A stretch of DNA of 64,000 bases from Roseibium album (GTDB lineage Bacteria; Pseudomonadota; Alphaproteobacteria; Rhizobiales; Stappiaceae). The stretch spans positions 62,001 to 126,000 of the forward strand of contig NZ_CXWE01000002.1 of NCBI RefSeq assembly GCF_001404515.1, given 5' to 3'. How positions within the stretch are numbered: position 1 is the first letter of the stretch; every line of letters begins with the position of its first letter. Under the pieces are notes generated by a model. That model was not told the DNA's origin. It made no database searches and worked only from the letters and a program-made list of their open reading frames with translations. Shown piece after piece: positions 34,476 to 43,621 of this stretch. Position numbers and translations under genes: made by a program.

Positions 34476-35477
34476 ATGAAAAAGACTCTCAAAATCGTAA
34501 TGCTCGCCATGACCGCCAGTGCGGTGGTCGCAACAAGTGCTATCGCGGAAGACGATATCCGTCTGCGGCTGAACTGGATGTACTACGGTTCGCATGCCGG
34601 TTTCGCCTTCGGCAAGGACAGCGGCATCTACGACAAGGCAGGTATCGATCTCGATATCCGCTCGGGCAACGGATCAAGCTCTGCGCACCGGCTCGTCGCC
34701 AACGGCGACAGCGATTTCGCCTATGGTTCCTGTGGCGCGCTGATCAATCTCGCAAGCCAGGGTGCGGAGATCACCTCGGTGGCAGTCATCGACGCGATGG
34801 GCGCGGAAGCCGTGATCCTGCGGCCGGACAGCGGTGTCAGCTCGGTCGCGGATCTCAAGGGCAAAACCATCCTGACCACAGCCAATGCAGGCGTGAACAC
34901 GTTTTTCCCGATCGTTCTGGCGAATGCCGGATTGACCCCTGACGATGTCACGATCACCAACGTGCCGGATGGGGCACTCGTCTCCAGCTATCTGCAAGGA
35001 TCAGGTGGAGCGGTCGGCATCCTGGGTGGCCTCGACGACAAGCCGGCGGAAATTCGCGCCAATGGAGGTGAGGATCCTGTTCTGCTCCCCTACTCGGACT
35101 ACGGTGTCGACCAGGTCGGTTACTGCATTTCAACGCGTAAGGAGCTGATCGAGGAAAATCCCGATCTGGTGAACAGGTTCGTCGACGCGACCATCCAGGC
35201 ATACAAGCAGACCGAGGCCGACCCTGACGCAGCGGTAAACGCCATAGCCGATATCGTTGGTGGCACGATGGCTGAAGATCAGGGCAAGGCACAGTCGCGC
35301 GCAGTTCTCGATGTGACCCTGGGGCTGCTCTATTCAGGAGCGAACCAGGACAAGCAACTGGGCCTGAATGTTGCGTCCGACTGGGAGAGCATGGTCAAGT
35401 TGATGAAGGAATACAACGACCTGGACTCATCCGCCAAAGCATCGGACTTCTACACCAACCAGTTCGTGACTGAATAA
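34476..35477 (+). CDS. ABC substrate-binding protein (NMT1/ThiY/SsuA-like)
   Basis: 333 aa with a Sec signal peptide ending at SAIAED. RLRLNWMYYGSHAGFAFGKDSGIY is split over the first strands and is typical of NMT1/ThiY-type receptors for pyrimidines, taurine, sulfonates or nitrate. VADLKGKTILTTANAG near residue 115 is the second conserved loop. It serves the ATPase and permease genes that follow. Ligand unknown. Confidence 0.92.
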   Translation: MKKTLKIVMLAMTASAVVATSAIAEDDIRLRLNWMYYGSHAGFAFGKDSGIYDKAGIDLDIRSGNGSSSAHRLVANGDSDFAYGSCGALINLASQGAEITSVAVIDAMGAEAVILRPDSGVSSVADLKGKTILTTANAGVNTFFPIVLANAGLTPDDVTITNVPDGALVSSYLQGSGGAVGILGGLDDKPAEIRANGGEDPVLLPYSDYGVDQVGYCISTRKELIEENPDLVNRFVDATIQAYKQTEADPDAAVNAIADIVGGTMAEDQGKAQSRAVLDVTLGLLYSGANQDKQLGLNVASDWESMVKLMKEYNDLDSSAKASDFYTNQFVTE

Positions 35478-35489
35478 GTACTTCCCAAG

Positions 35490-35511
35490 CCGGGGCCTTG
35501 CGAGGCCCCGG
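35490..35511 (+). terminator. Hairpin between binding-protein and ATPase genes
   Basis: CCGGGGCCT and AGGCCCCGG form a perfect 9-bp stem with a TGCG loop, 12 bases after the receptor stop and followed by TCATT. It probably causes partial termination or stabilises the receptor mRNA. Confidence 0.5.
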
Positions 35512-35531
35512 TCATTCCGAAAGCAAGAGCA

Positions 35532-36299
35532 ATGAGCCATCACATCGAATTTGCCGGTCTGAAGAAGGTGTTTGGAACCGGCCCTGATGCCGTCCAGGCC
35601 TTCGGCCCGGTGGATCTGAGCATCGCCGAGGGCGAATTCATTTCGCTTCTCGGTCCCTCCGGCTGCGGAAAGTCCACCTTGATGATGATGACGTCGGGCT
35701 TGCTGGAAGCAACCGAAGGCACCGTCACCATCGGTGGTTCTCAGGTAAAGGGTCCGCAGACCGACATCGGTGTGATGTTCCAGGACAACACCCTGGTGCC
35801 CTGGCGAACGGTGCGCGGCAATGTCGAGCTGCAACTGGAAATGCGCGGCAAGTCGCTGAAGGAATTCAGCGACAAGATCGACAATCTGCTCGCCTCCGTT
35901 CATCTGGAAGATTTCGCGGATAGACACCCCTATGAGCTGTCCGGGGGGATGCAACAGCGTGCAGCATTCTGCCAGGCCATGGTGCACGATCCCAAGACCA
36001 TGCTTCTCGACGAGCCACTGGGAAAACTTGACGCGATGACCCGGGAGCGGATCCGCAGTGACCTTCAGCGTCTCTGGATGCAGGAACGCGCCACTGTCAT
36101 CTTCGTCACCCACTCGATCGAAGAAGCGGTCCAGCTGTCCACGAAAGTTGCGGTCATCACGCCGAGGCCGGGCACGATCGAACGCATCATCGAAATCGAC
36201 CTACCGTTTCCGCGTGATTTCGACGTCAAGAATTCCCCGGAATTTGCCGCATACGTACGCGAAATACAGGAGATCTTTCGAGGCTATGGAGTCATTTGA
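35532..36299 (+). CDS. ABC transporter ATP-binding protein (SsuB/TauB-like)
   Basis: 255 aa. Walker A is GPSGCGKST near residue 40, the Q-loop is FQDNTLVPWRTV, the signature is LSGGMQQR, and Walker B is TMLLDEPLGKLD with the switch His in FVTHSIEEA. All ATPase motifs are intact. It powers the permease whose gene starts 14 bases before its stop. The family imports taurine, sulfonates, nitrate or pyrimidine precursors. Confidence 0.95.
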   Translation: MSHHIEFAGLKKVFGTGPDAVQAFGPVDLSIAEGEFISLLGPSGCGKSTLMMMTSGLLEATEGTVTIGGSQVKGPQTDIGVMFQDNTLVPWRTVRGNVELQLEMRGKSLKEFSDKIDNLLASVHLEDFADRHPYELSGGMQQRAAFCQAMVHDPKTMLLDEPLGKLDAMTRERIRSDLQRLWMQERATVIFVTHSIEEAVQLSTKVAVITPRPGTIERIIEIDLPFPRDFDVKNSPEFAAYVREIQEIFRGYGVI

Positions 36300-37086
36300 C
36301 AAGAAACCGATGTTCGCGGCGATGAAACTTCGTCTGCAGAATTCCTGGATGTTCGTGGCCTTTTTCATCGGCTTCTTTCTGGTCTGGGAATACTCGGTCA
36401 TTTTTTTCGACATTCCGCTCTATATCCTGACACCTCCTTCCCTGATCGTGGAAAAGGGTGCCGCAGATCTCGACCGGCTCCTGTACTACACCTACGTCAC
36501 CGGAACGGAAGTCGTTCTGGGTTACGGGGTGGCCGTCATTCTGGCGTTGCCCCTCGGTCTTGCAATCGCCTTTTCCAGCCTGCTGAAGCGGACGATCTAT
36601 CCTTTCATCGTATGTATCGAGATGGTTCCGAAGATCGCCTTCGCCCCGCTGTTCATATCCTGGCTTGGTTTCGGTCTGCTGCCGAAGGTCATAATCGTCT
36701 TTCTGGTCTGCTTCTTCCCGATCGTCCTGAACGCAATTCTGGCGTTCAGCTCTCTCAGCGAGGAACTCACGCTGTTCTGCCGATCCACGGGAGCAGGGGT
36801 CTGGCGCACGTTTTTCAAGGTTCGGTTGCCGGCCGCCCTGCCCCAGTGTTTCGTCGGATTCAAGTACGCTGCGATCAACGCCACCGTCGGAGCGGCAATT
36901 GCCGAATTCATCGGATCCGACAAGGGGCTCGGGTTCTATATCCAGATCGTTACCGGCAACATGAGACCTGATCTGGCCTTTGCGGGAATATTCTTCCTGA
37001 CATTACTGGGCCTGTCGCTTTTCGGCATTGTGACACTTGCCGAACGTCTGCTGATCCCGTGGCACATCTCGGTACGGCGCACCTGA
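36286..37086 (+). CDS. ABC transporter permease (SsuC/TauC-like)
   Basis: 266 aa from the ATG at 36286, overlapping the ATPase gene by 14 bases. Six membrane helices are predicted. The cytoplasmic coupling loop is LTLFCRSTGAGVWRTFFKVR near residue 165, followed by LPAALPQCFVGFKYA and AAIAEFIGSDKGLGF, all typical of the SsuC family. An internal ATG at 36310 is possible. Confidence 0.92.
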   Translation: MESFDKKPMFAAMKLRLQNSWMFVAFFIGFFLVWEYSVIFFDIPLYILTPPSLIVEKGAADLDRLLYYTYVTGTEVVLGYGVAVILALPLGLAIAFSSLLKRTIYPFIVCIEMVPKIAFAPLFISWLGFGLLPKVIIVFLVCFFPIVLNAILAFSSLSEELTLFCRSTGAGVWRTFFKVRLPAALPQCFVGFKYAAINATVGAAIAEFIGSDKGLGFYIQIVTGNMRPDLAFAGIFFLTLLGLSLFGIVTLAERLLIPWHISVRRT

Positions 37087-37113
37087 CCCGTCTTCCTGAT
37101 GCTGGAGAAACAA

Positions 37114-37230
37114 ATGGGCATGACACGTGAGCTGAGCGGACTTCTCGGCACTGACAGCCGCAATCTTTTGATGATTGGGAAAAAACTCGAAACCGGAATC
37201 CTGTCGACCAACTCGGGACATGCCGCATGA
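37114..37230 (+). CDS. Candidate 38-residue small protein
   Basis: The frame reads MGMTRELSG, then LLGTDSRNLLMIGKK, and ends TNSGHAA. GGAG lies six bases before its ATG, and its TGA overlaps the ATG of the following dehydrogenase (ATGA), so it could be translated and could couple translation of that gene. An in-frame ATG at 37099 is an alternative start. I do not recognise the product. It may be a short leader, or a chance frame. Confidence 0.4.
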   Translation: MGMTRELSGLLGTDSRNLLMIGKKLETGILSTNSGHAA

Positions 37231-38132
37231 CGAGGGTCGCTCTTCTGGTAGAGCTTTCTGCCGATCAAACGGACCGGCTGCGAACCGGCATCGGCGATGC
37301 GGACCTGCGTGAGGACGGCAGCGTCGCCGATTGCGAAATTGCATTCGGAAACCCTGCTCCCCGGGAACTTGCAGATGCCCCGGACTTGCGATGGGTTCAG
37401 CTGGAATCTGTCGGTTTCGGTGAATATGTCGATCTTGACTGGACCGATATCGGCGCGCGCATCACCTTGACCAACCTTGCCGGTTTCTTTTCCGAAGCCG
37501 TGGCTGAAACAGCCCTGGCGGGTCTGCTCGCCCTCGCGCGCCGGATCGACACGCTCGTCCTTGCTCAAAGCGACGGAAGCTGGCTTGGAGACCCTGTCAG
37601 GACCCGGGCCCGAACCCTAGCAGGGTCGCATGTCGTGATGGTTGGCTACGGCGCGATCAACAGGCGCCTCGCAGATTTGCTGGCACCCTTTTCTTGCAGG
37701 ATAACGCCGATCCTCAGCACAACGTCGCTTGAACAGCTGGACGACTCCCTGGCAAGTGCGGATATCGTTGTCTGCACGGCACCTGACACACCTGCGACCC
37801 GCGACCTGTTCGATACGCATCGGATCAGTTTGATGCCGGACCATGCCGTGTTCGCGAGTTTCGGTCGTGGATCGATCGTTGATGAGACGGCGCTTTCCCA
37901 TGCTCTCAACGCCGGGCAACTGGGAGGAGCAGTCCTTGATGTCACACAGGAAGAGCCCCTGTCACCCGACCATCCATTCTGGCAATGCCCCAATACCCTT
38001 CTCACGCAGCACTCCGGCGGCGGAAGTCACGATGAGCTGGACCGGAAGATTGACGTTTTTCTAAACAATCTATCTCGATACCGCCGAGGCGAACCCTTGT
38101 CGGGCGTCGTTGACATCGCAAGAGGATACTGA
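37227..38132 (+). CDS. D-isomer-specific 2-hydroxyacid dehydrogenase
   Basis: 301 aa. The NAD(P) loop reads VMVGYGAINRRLADLLAPF, a shortened variant of the usual GxGxxG. The catalytic Arg is in FGRGSIVDE, the Glu in DVTQEEPLSPDHP and the His in TQHSGGGSH, so the active-site trio is complete. The enzyme interconverts a 2-oxoacid and a D-2-hydroxyacid. The next gene starts within its stop (TGATG). It probably acts with the enolase-superfamily enzyme and the aldolase on one sugar-acid-like substrate. Confidence 0.91.
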   Translation: MTRVALLVELSADQTDRLRTGIGDADLREDGSVADCEIAFGNPAPRELADAPDLRWVQLESVGFGEYVDLDWTDIGARITLTNLAGFFSEAVAETALAGLLALARRIDTLVLAQSDGSWLGDPVRTRARTLAGSHVVMVGYGAINRRLADLLAPFSCRITPILSTTSLEQLDDSLASADIVVCTAPDTPATRDLFDTHRISLMPDHAVFASFGRGSIVDETALSHALNAGQLGGAVLDVTQEEPLSPDHPFWQCPNTLLTQHSGGGSHDELDRKIDVFLNNLSRYRRGEPLSGVVDIARGY

Positions 38133-39334
38133 TGTCCAGAATTACGGAAATTCGCTGCGTTCTTTTGAGCTCGCCTTATGCCGACAAGGACGATCCCGAA
38201 ATCAAGGAGTGCTTTCCAAACGGTCCGAAACGCACGATCGGAATGGTGGAGGTGACGCTGGAGAACGGTGTTACCGGACTGGGAGAAGGATATCTGGCGG
38301 TCTTCGCACCGCTGGTCTTCAAATCCATCGTCGAACTCTGCGCACCGCAGGTAAGGGGCAAGGATGGCTTCGATATCGCGCGGCGTGTGCGCGATCTGCG
38401 GTCGCTTTGCGATTATTGGTCCCTGCAGGGCGCCGCACGCCATGTGATCGCTGCCTTCGAAACCGCGTTGCAGGATGCCAAGGGCAAGTCTCTGGGGTTG
38501 CCGGTTTACGATCTCCTTGGTGGCGCGAAATCCGACAAGATACCGATTTACGGATCGGGTGGCTGCTGCGATGCAAAGGAACAGTTTCGCCGGGAGTTCG
38601 ACCAGCTCGCTGGCCTGGGGATCACGCGCTACAAGATCCGGTCGGTGAAAACCGACATTCTGCGCACTGTCTGGGTTCTCGAGGAAGCCGGCAAACGCGG
38701 TGTCCGGGTCGGCGTCGACATGTGTCAGAACCTTGCGGACCCGCCGCAAGCGGTGGAGGATGTCGTCTCATTCGTCGAAGCGGTGCATGCCCGGACTGAT
38801 CAGCGGATGATCTTCGTCGAGGAGGCACTGGGCCCCGACTGTCCGGATGAATTCAGGGAACTGCGGAGCCGGATCGATGTGCCGGTGTGCGGCGGTGAAA
38901 TCATCACGACGCCGAAGGAAATGATCGAACGAATCAATGCCGATGTTTATGATTTCGTGCAGCCGGATGCATCGGTCATGGGCGGCATATCGGCTGTCAT
39001 GGACGTGTTTGCAGCTGCGGGAAAAAAAGAGACCGATGTTGTTGTCCACGCCTGGGGCGGAGCTGCTGCGATCATGGCAAGCTACCACGCGGCTTTCGCG
39101 GCAGGCGGCAAGCTCGTCGAATATCCGATGCTGACCTTTCCGCTCGGAGCCGAGATGATTGGCGACCAGGGCAGGATCGTCGATGGCGAGCTGTTGCGTC
39201 CGACGGCCGCCGGCCTGGGTTTGACCCTGACACCGGACATGGAAGCACGCTATCCCTTTGACGAAACGGCCGTCTATTCCTGCGCCTTGATCGACTTCGG
39301 CCCGCCACCTGACAGTTATTGGGCGCCCGCCTGA
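38132..39334 (+). CDS. Enolase-superfamily enzyme (mandelate racemase/muconate lactonizing type)
   Basis: 400 aa. The N-terminal capping domain is followed by the barrel. The metal-ligand acids appear as VGVDMCQN, IFVEEALG and VCGGEIIT in order. The catalytic Lys region is RYKIRSVK near residue 170, and a His lies in VVHAWGGAA near residue 310, an arrangement close to mandelate racemase and acid-sugar dehydratases. These enzymes abstract the proton next to a carboxylate, to racemise or dehydrate it. The family is secure; the reaction is not predictable from motifs alone. Confidence 0.91.
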   Translation: MSRITEIRCVLLSSPYADKDDPEIKECFPNGPKRTIGMVEVTLENGVTGLGEGYLAVFAPLVFKSIVELCAPQVRGKDGFDIARRVRDLRSLCDYWSLQGAARHVIAAFETALQDAKGKSLGLPVYDLLGGAKSDKIPIYGSGGCCDAKEQFRREFDQLAGLGITRYKIRSVKTDILRTVWVLEEAGKRGVRVGVDMCQNLADPPQAVEDVVSFVEAVHARTDQRMIFVEEALGPDCPDEFRELRSRIDVPVCGGEIITTPKEMIERINADVYDFVQPDASVMGGISAVMDVFAAAGKKETDVVVHAWGGAAAIMASYHAAFAAGGKLVEYPMLTFPLGAEMIGDQGRIVDGELLRPTAAGLGLTLTPDMEARYPFDETAVYSCALIDFGPPPDSYWAPA

Positions 39335-39541
39335 GTGACAACGCCTGTACGATTCCAGACCCGCCACAGGCAGATGGAATGGCGCCCGGCATGCCTAACA
39401 TGAGCGACCCCGTCGGCCATAGCGCAGTTCCGCTGTCAGGCCTCAATCCGGTCTTGAGCGGCAAGGTCAAGACGGTGCAGGTCCTGGCTGCGGAACCTTC
39501 TCAGGTATGTGTGAGCGACCTGATGTGCTCCCCGGTTGCGC

Positions 39542-40387
39542 CTATTGGATTTCCTGGACCTTCATGACAAGTTCGTTCCAGTTTCTCTGGTTTTCAATGT
39601 CGTGTTCAAGGCCCTGTTCATCCGCAATTGTAAACCGCTTGAGCGCCGGCGTCTTGCTGGTTGCCTGATAGAGCCAGTAGGCTTCCGCCTTCAGGGCTTC
39701 GTTGATGGGTCGATCGATGGATTCATAAACGGCCTGTTTGCAGGCGTTGATTGATTCCGCCGGGAACGTGGCGATCCGTCTGGCAAGAGCTTCGACGTAG
39801 TCACCGATCTCGTCTGGATCCAGGGCCTTGTTGATGGTGCCGAGGGCCTCTGCTTCGTCGGCATCAAAGTCGCGGGCACTGAGGATGATCTCGAGCGCGC
39901 GGCCCAAACCCGTCTGCCGCGCCATCCGCGACGCCCCTCCTCCACAAGGTAGAATTCCCATGCCAACTTCCATCTGCATGAACTTGTATTTTCCGCGTGC
40001 TGCAAATCTCATGTCCAGCGCCAGCGCAAGTTCATGCCCACCGCCGCGCGCAAACCCTTCAAGCTTTGCAATTGTAGCCTGGGGAACTTTGCTGATCCGC
40101 TCGCAGACCGCTTGCAGGTCGAGCAACTGAACCTCTTCGCGCGAAACCGCCTCGTCTGACATGTCCTTCAGCAGCTCGGTGTCGTAGTGACACACCCAGA
40201 TTTCCGGATTGGCGGACTGGAATACGACCACTTTTGTTTCGCGGTCTCGCTCCAGTCGCATGGCAAGACTGTTCAGGTCAGCCAGCATCTGCTGGCCCTG
40301 AACATTCACAGGTGGGAAATCGAACGTCACCCAGGCGATGCCGTTGTCGGTGCGAACGTTGAATGTGTTGAAGTTATCGTACTTCAT
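39542..40387 (-). CDS. Enoyl-CoA hydratase/isomerase (crotonase) family protein
   Basis: 281 aa from the ATG at 40387; the frame stays open upstream but the crotonase fold begins here. ATIAKLEGFARGGGHELALA near residue 105 is the oxyanion-hole region, and the trimerisation helices follow. The stretch MGILPCGGGASRMARQTG holds the usual catalytic segment. It is not closely similar to the crotonase at the left window edge. It is a single-gene unit between the enolase-superfamily gene and a LysR gene. Substrate unknown. Confidence 0.9.
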   Translation of the reverse strand: MKYDNFNTFNVRTDNGIAWVTFDFPPVNVQGQQMLADLNSLAMRLERDRETKVVVFQSANPEIWVCHYDTELLKDMSDEAVSREEVQLLDLQAVCERISKVPQATIAKLEGFARGGGHELALALDMRFAARGKYKFMQMEVGMGILPCGGGASRMARQTGLGRALEIILSARDFDADEAEALGTINKALDPDEIGDYVEALARRIATFPAESINACKQAVYESIDRPINEALKAEAYWLYQATSKTPALKRFTIADEQGLEHDIENQRNWNELVMKVQEIQ

Positions 40388-40781
40388 CAGGAATTCTCGC
40401 TTTCTGTCTCCCGCGACCGCACATGATCTGCAATCGCTTGTTTGGCCAGGATCTGAGAAAGGACCGGAAGAGTCTGGCCCCAACGAGAACATATCTATTA
40501 TCTATAAATTCAAAAGAAACGGCGCTAAAATAGATTCAGTATTCTGATTTATAATATAATTAAGCACCCGTGCCTTAGATTTGGGGCCAGACGGTCGTGA
40601 TCGCGGAAAAACTTCCTGATGGAAGCAGGACCCGATTGTGAGCGGGATAGGACACACTCTCCCGGCATGGTTTCCACTTTCCACCATCCGCGCTTTTGCA
40701 AATGCCGGACACCTTCCCTTTGGGCCTGGAACATGCTGCCGAAAATATTTCAGGTTGAACACCTGTAAGCCTTTGCAGAGC
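40388..40781. other. Gap upstream of the crotonase gene
   Basis: About 390 bp without a convincing gene, between the crotonase start and the end of the LysR gene, both on the minus strand. A strongly AT-rich tract at about 40495-40562 probably holds the crotonase promoter. No clear operator was seen. Confidence 0.5.
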
Positions 40782-41705
40782 TCATTGAATTGAGGGCCTG
40801 TCTTTGGGTGACATTCGACGCAAGCGGTAGTGATCCAAAAAGGCGCGAAGCAATCCGAAATCCTGCAGCGGTTTCGGGAAGTAGAGATGAAAACCCGGTC
40901 TGCAAGGTGTCATACCGGGCAGGATCTCGACGAGCCTTCCGGCATCAAGGTCCTCGGCAACGCCGCGGCGCAATGACCACCCGATGCCGAAGCCACGCAA
41001 GGCAGCGTCGACCACCGTCCTCAAATCGTTGAAGACAAGGTTGCCGGAAACATCGATCGACGTCATCCCTTCTGGTGTTTCGAGCCGCCACGCGGCGATT
41101 CTTCCTGTACTCATACCCCTGTGACGAATACAGGCATGAGACAGAAGATCCATCGGTGTGTCGGGTCTGCCATGCCGCTTGAGATAATCCGGTGAAGCAA
41201 CCAATACTGCCTGCTCGTCTTCGGACAGACGGACGGCAATCATGTTGTCCTGGAGATGGTCACCCAGCCGTATGCCTGCATGGTATCCGCGAGCAACGAT
41301 ATCTGTCAGTGCTTCTTCTATCGTCAGATCGAGTTCGATACCCGGATGCAGGTTCTGGAAGGCCTGCAGCTCCGGCGCAACGACGGTCTGCCACGCCCGG
41401 AAAGGCAGCGTAACCTTCAACCGTCCGCTTCCCGCGTATTTCGCATTGCGTGCGGTTTCAAGCGCTTCACTGACTGCCTCAAGCAAGTGCCCGCTGCTGT
41501 CGAGAAGACGTTGCCCGGCATCGGTCAACGCCAGGGAACGCGTGGTCCGCACGAACAACCTGGTTCCGAGACGCTCTTCGAACGTCTTGAGTTGGTGAGA
41601 AACAGCTGGCGGATTGATCCCCAGGGCGCGGGCTGCAGCGCGCAACGACCCGTGCCTGGCAATCATGACAAATGTCTGCAATGCCGCCAGATCCGATCGA
41701 TCCAT
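40782..41705 (-). CDS. LysR-family transcriptional regulator
   Basis: 307 aa from the ATG at 41705, supported by AGGAAA seven bases upstream. LQTFVMIARHGSLRAAARAL and AVSHQLKTFEERLG form the LysR winged helix. The rest is the periplasmic-binding-like effector domain, with LPFRAWQTVVAPEL and GYHAGIRLGD. It resembles the AaeR/DsdC-independent group often divergent from transporters. It diverges from an EamA exporter gene 101 bases away and probably regulates it. Confidence 0.93.
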   Translation of the reverse strand: MDRSDLAALQTFVMIARHGSLRAAARALGINPPAVSHQLKTFEERLGTRLFVRTTRSLALTDAGQRLLDSSGHLLEAVSEALETARNAKYAGSGRLKVTLPFRAWQTVVAPELQAFQNLHPGIELDLTIEEALTDIVARGYHAGIRLGDHLQDNMIAVRLSEDEQAVLVASPDYLKRHGRPDTPMDLLSHACIRHRGMSTGRIAAWRLETPEGMTSIDVSGNLVFNDLRTVVDAALRGFGIGWSLRRGVAEDLDAGRLVEILPGMTPCRPGFHLYFPKPLQDFGLLRAFLDHYRLRRMSPKDRPSIQ

Positions 41706-41806
41706 TATTCGATTTCCTGTAACATTCAATTATTATTAGCACGCCTATTCGAAACAATCTCGCATTGTCAAACTCTGGTTCGCACCCGGGCACAGGGGAG
41801 AACACC

Positions 41807-42754
41807 ATGCGCGACCATCAAAGCCACCAGATCCTTTTCGGCATCGTCACAATTCTCGTCACGGTTTTCGCGATGGCGCTCACCGACGCCATTGTGAAGC
41901 TCGCAAGCAGTGACATGACCCTTTGGCAAATCTACGTGCTGCGAACGCTGCTTGTAGCACCGGTCCTCATGTTTCTGGCCCGCCGGACGCTCCGGCCAAT
42001 TGCCTTTGGATGGGTTCTCCTGCGCAGTCTGGCGTTGACGCTGATGTATCTCGGCATCTATGCAGCGATACCTTTGCTCGACCTGTCGGTGATTGCCGCA
42101 TCGCTATACACCGGGCCGCTGTTCATCGTTGCGTTGTCGGCACTCGCCTTGCGTGAACCGATCACGACACGACACTGGGCGGCAATCCTGATCGGTTTCC
42201 TTGGCGTTCTGCTGATCGTCCGGCCCGCTGCGGCGGATTTCTCTCCGTTTGCGCTGATACCGGTCTCCGCCGGGTTTCTCTACGCTCTGGCGGCCGTGAT
42301 TACCAGGTCCAGGTGTGCAGCCGTTCCCGCGTTCACGCTCGCGCTCTGGCTAAACGTCACATTGTTCGCGTTGGGGGCCACCGCTTCGCTACTGATTGCA
42401 GGTTTTGGCGCAGGGTCCGGTATCGACTATCCGTTCCTGTTCGGCACCTGGTCTGTGACCAGTTGGCCGGTCGTAATCCTGCTGGCCGTATTGATGATCG
42501 GTATCAGCATTGGATTGGCAAGGGCCTACCAGTCACCCAAACCGCAGGTCATCGCGACCTTCGACTACGCCCATCTGCCATTCGCCGGATTTTGGGGGTT
42601 CGTGTTCTTTGGAGAAATCCCCGACAAATATAAATTGGGCGGGATGGCTCTGATCGTGTTCGCCGGTTGTGTCGTCTTCTGCCTTGATGGGCGGACAAAG
42701 ACACAAAAAGGTGCTGACATTCCGGAAAACAGGACCGGATCCCGGACAACCTAG
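41807..42754 (+). CDS. EamA/DMT-family transporter
   Basis: 315 aa from the ATG at 41807, with GGGGAG seven bases upstream. Ten hydrophobic helices fall into two EamA repeats; the first ends near LREPITTRHWAAILIGFLG and the second near HLPFAGFWGFVFFGEIPD. DMT proteins mostly export metabolites from the cytoplasm. The divergent LysR regulator suggests induction by its cargo. Cargo unknown. Confidence 0.9.
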   Translation: MRDHQSHQILFGIVTILVTVFAMALTDAIVKLASSDMTLWQIYVLRTLLVAPVLMFLARRTLRPIAFGWVLLRSLALTLMYLGIYAAIPLLDLSVIAASLYTGPLFIVALSALALREPITTRHWAAILIGFLGVLLIVRPAAADFSPFALIPVSAGFLYALAAVITRSRCAAVPAFTLALWLNVTLFALGATASLLIAGFGAGSGIDYPFLFGTWSVTSWPVVILLAVLMIGISIGLARAYQSPKPQVIATFDYAHLPFAGFWGFVFFGEIPDKYKLGGMALIVFAGCVVFCLDGRTKTQKGADIPENRTGSRTT

Positions 42755-42898
42755 ATGCATATCGCTGCAATCGGGGCGCAGGCTCCGCTTTGAAAGGTCT
42801 TTCGGTCAGCCTGCGATGGAACTGAACAAAACCATTCAAAAAGCGATACGGCGAACAGCTGCCCGAGATCACTCAAAGTCCACGACAGGCAAGCAATA

Positions 42899-43621
42899 TC
42901 AGGCTTCTCGGACAAGCCCTCTGCCCTCGGCAGCCCATATAGAGCCGCGCCGGATCATTTCCGTAACCTGCGGGATTTTCAGATCGTCCAGTTCATGACC
43001 GATGGAGCAATAAAAGACACGCCCCTTGTCCCAGCGTCGCTTCCAGATGACGGGGATAACCGTACCCTCGATCCACCACAGGTGTTCGCCGGAAAAAGTC
43101 GTGGTCGCAAGCACTTCATTCGAAGGATCGACGAGCATGTAGTATTGCTCGGATGTCAGGCGGAAACTCCTGATGCCCTTGACGATCGGGTCCGCCGGTC
43201 GGCAGATGGTCACATCGTAGTCGATATAGTCTTCCCTGGGCTGAAGGTTGTCAGGCCAGCCCGGAGGATGCGCGACGAACTGGCCTCCGATCAGAAAGTG
43301 GTAGGTCGGTCGATCACGGAACGCATCTCCCATGTGCCCGTGCCAGCCGGCAAGCCCGCATCCGTTGGAAACAAGCTTCAGGAGCCCGTCTTCCTGCGGC
43401 TTGGTCATGTTGCCGAACTCCAGTTTGTGTCCGGAGCGGGCGGAGGACCAGATCGGGGTGATCAGATCGACATCGGCAAGGTCCTCCGGTCGTTCCAGTG
43501 GCTCCATCGTGTCGTAGACGTCGACCTCGAACCCGTTCTCGCTCAGCAACGCCTCATACCAGTCACTGAATTGCGTGGGGGCGTGACCTTCCCAACCACC
43601 GACAAACAATACGGCTTTCAC
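42899..43621 (-). CDS. ThuA-like protein
   Basis: 240 aa from a GTG start overlapping the preceding stop. It has the glutamine-amidotransferase-like ThuA fold: KAVLFVGGWEGHAP at the N-terminus, GLAGWHGHMGDAFRDRPTYHFLIGG over two segments near residue 92, and the DPIVKG and WKRRWDKGRVFY elements. ThuA was first linked to trehalose and sucrose use through 3-keto sugars in rhizobia; most members have no assigned reaction. It is the last gene of the leftward transport operon, which supports a role in early carbohydrate conversion (inference). Confidence 0.88.
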   Translation of the reverse strand: MKAVLFVGGWEGHAPTQFSDWYEALLSENGFEVDVYDTMEPLERPEDLADVDLITPIWSSARSGHKLEFGNMTKPQEDGLLKLVSNGCGLAGWHGHMGDAFRDRPTYHFLIGGQFVAHPPGWPDNLQPREDYIDYDVTICRPADPIVKGIRSFRLTSEQYYMLVDPSNEVLATTTFSGEHLWWIEGTVIPVIWKRRWDKGRVFYCSIGHELDDLKIPQVTEMIRRGSIWAAEGRGLVREA

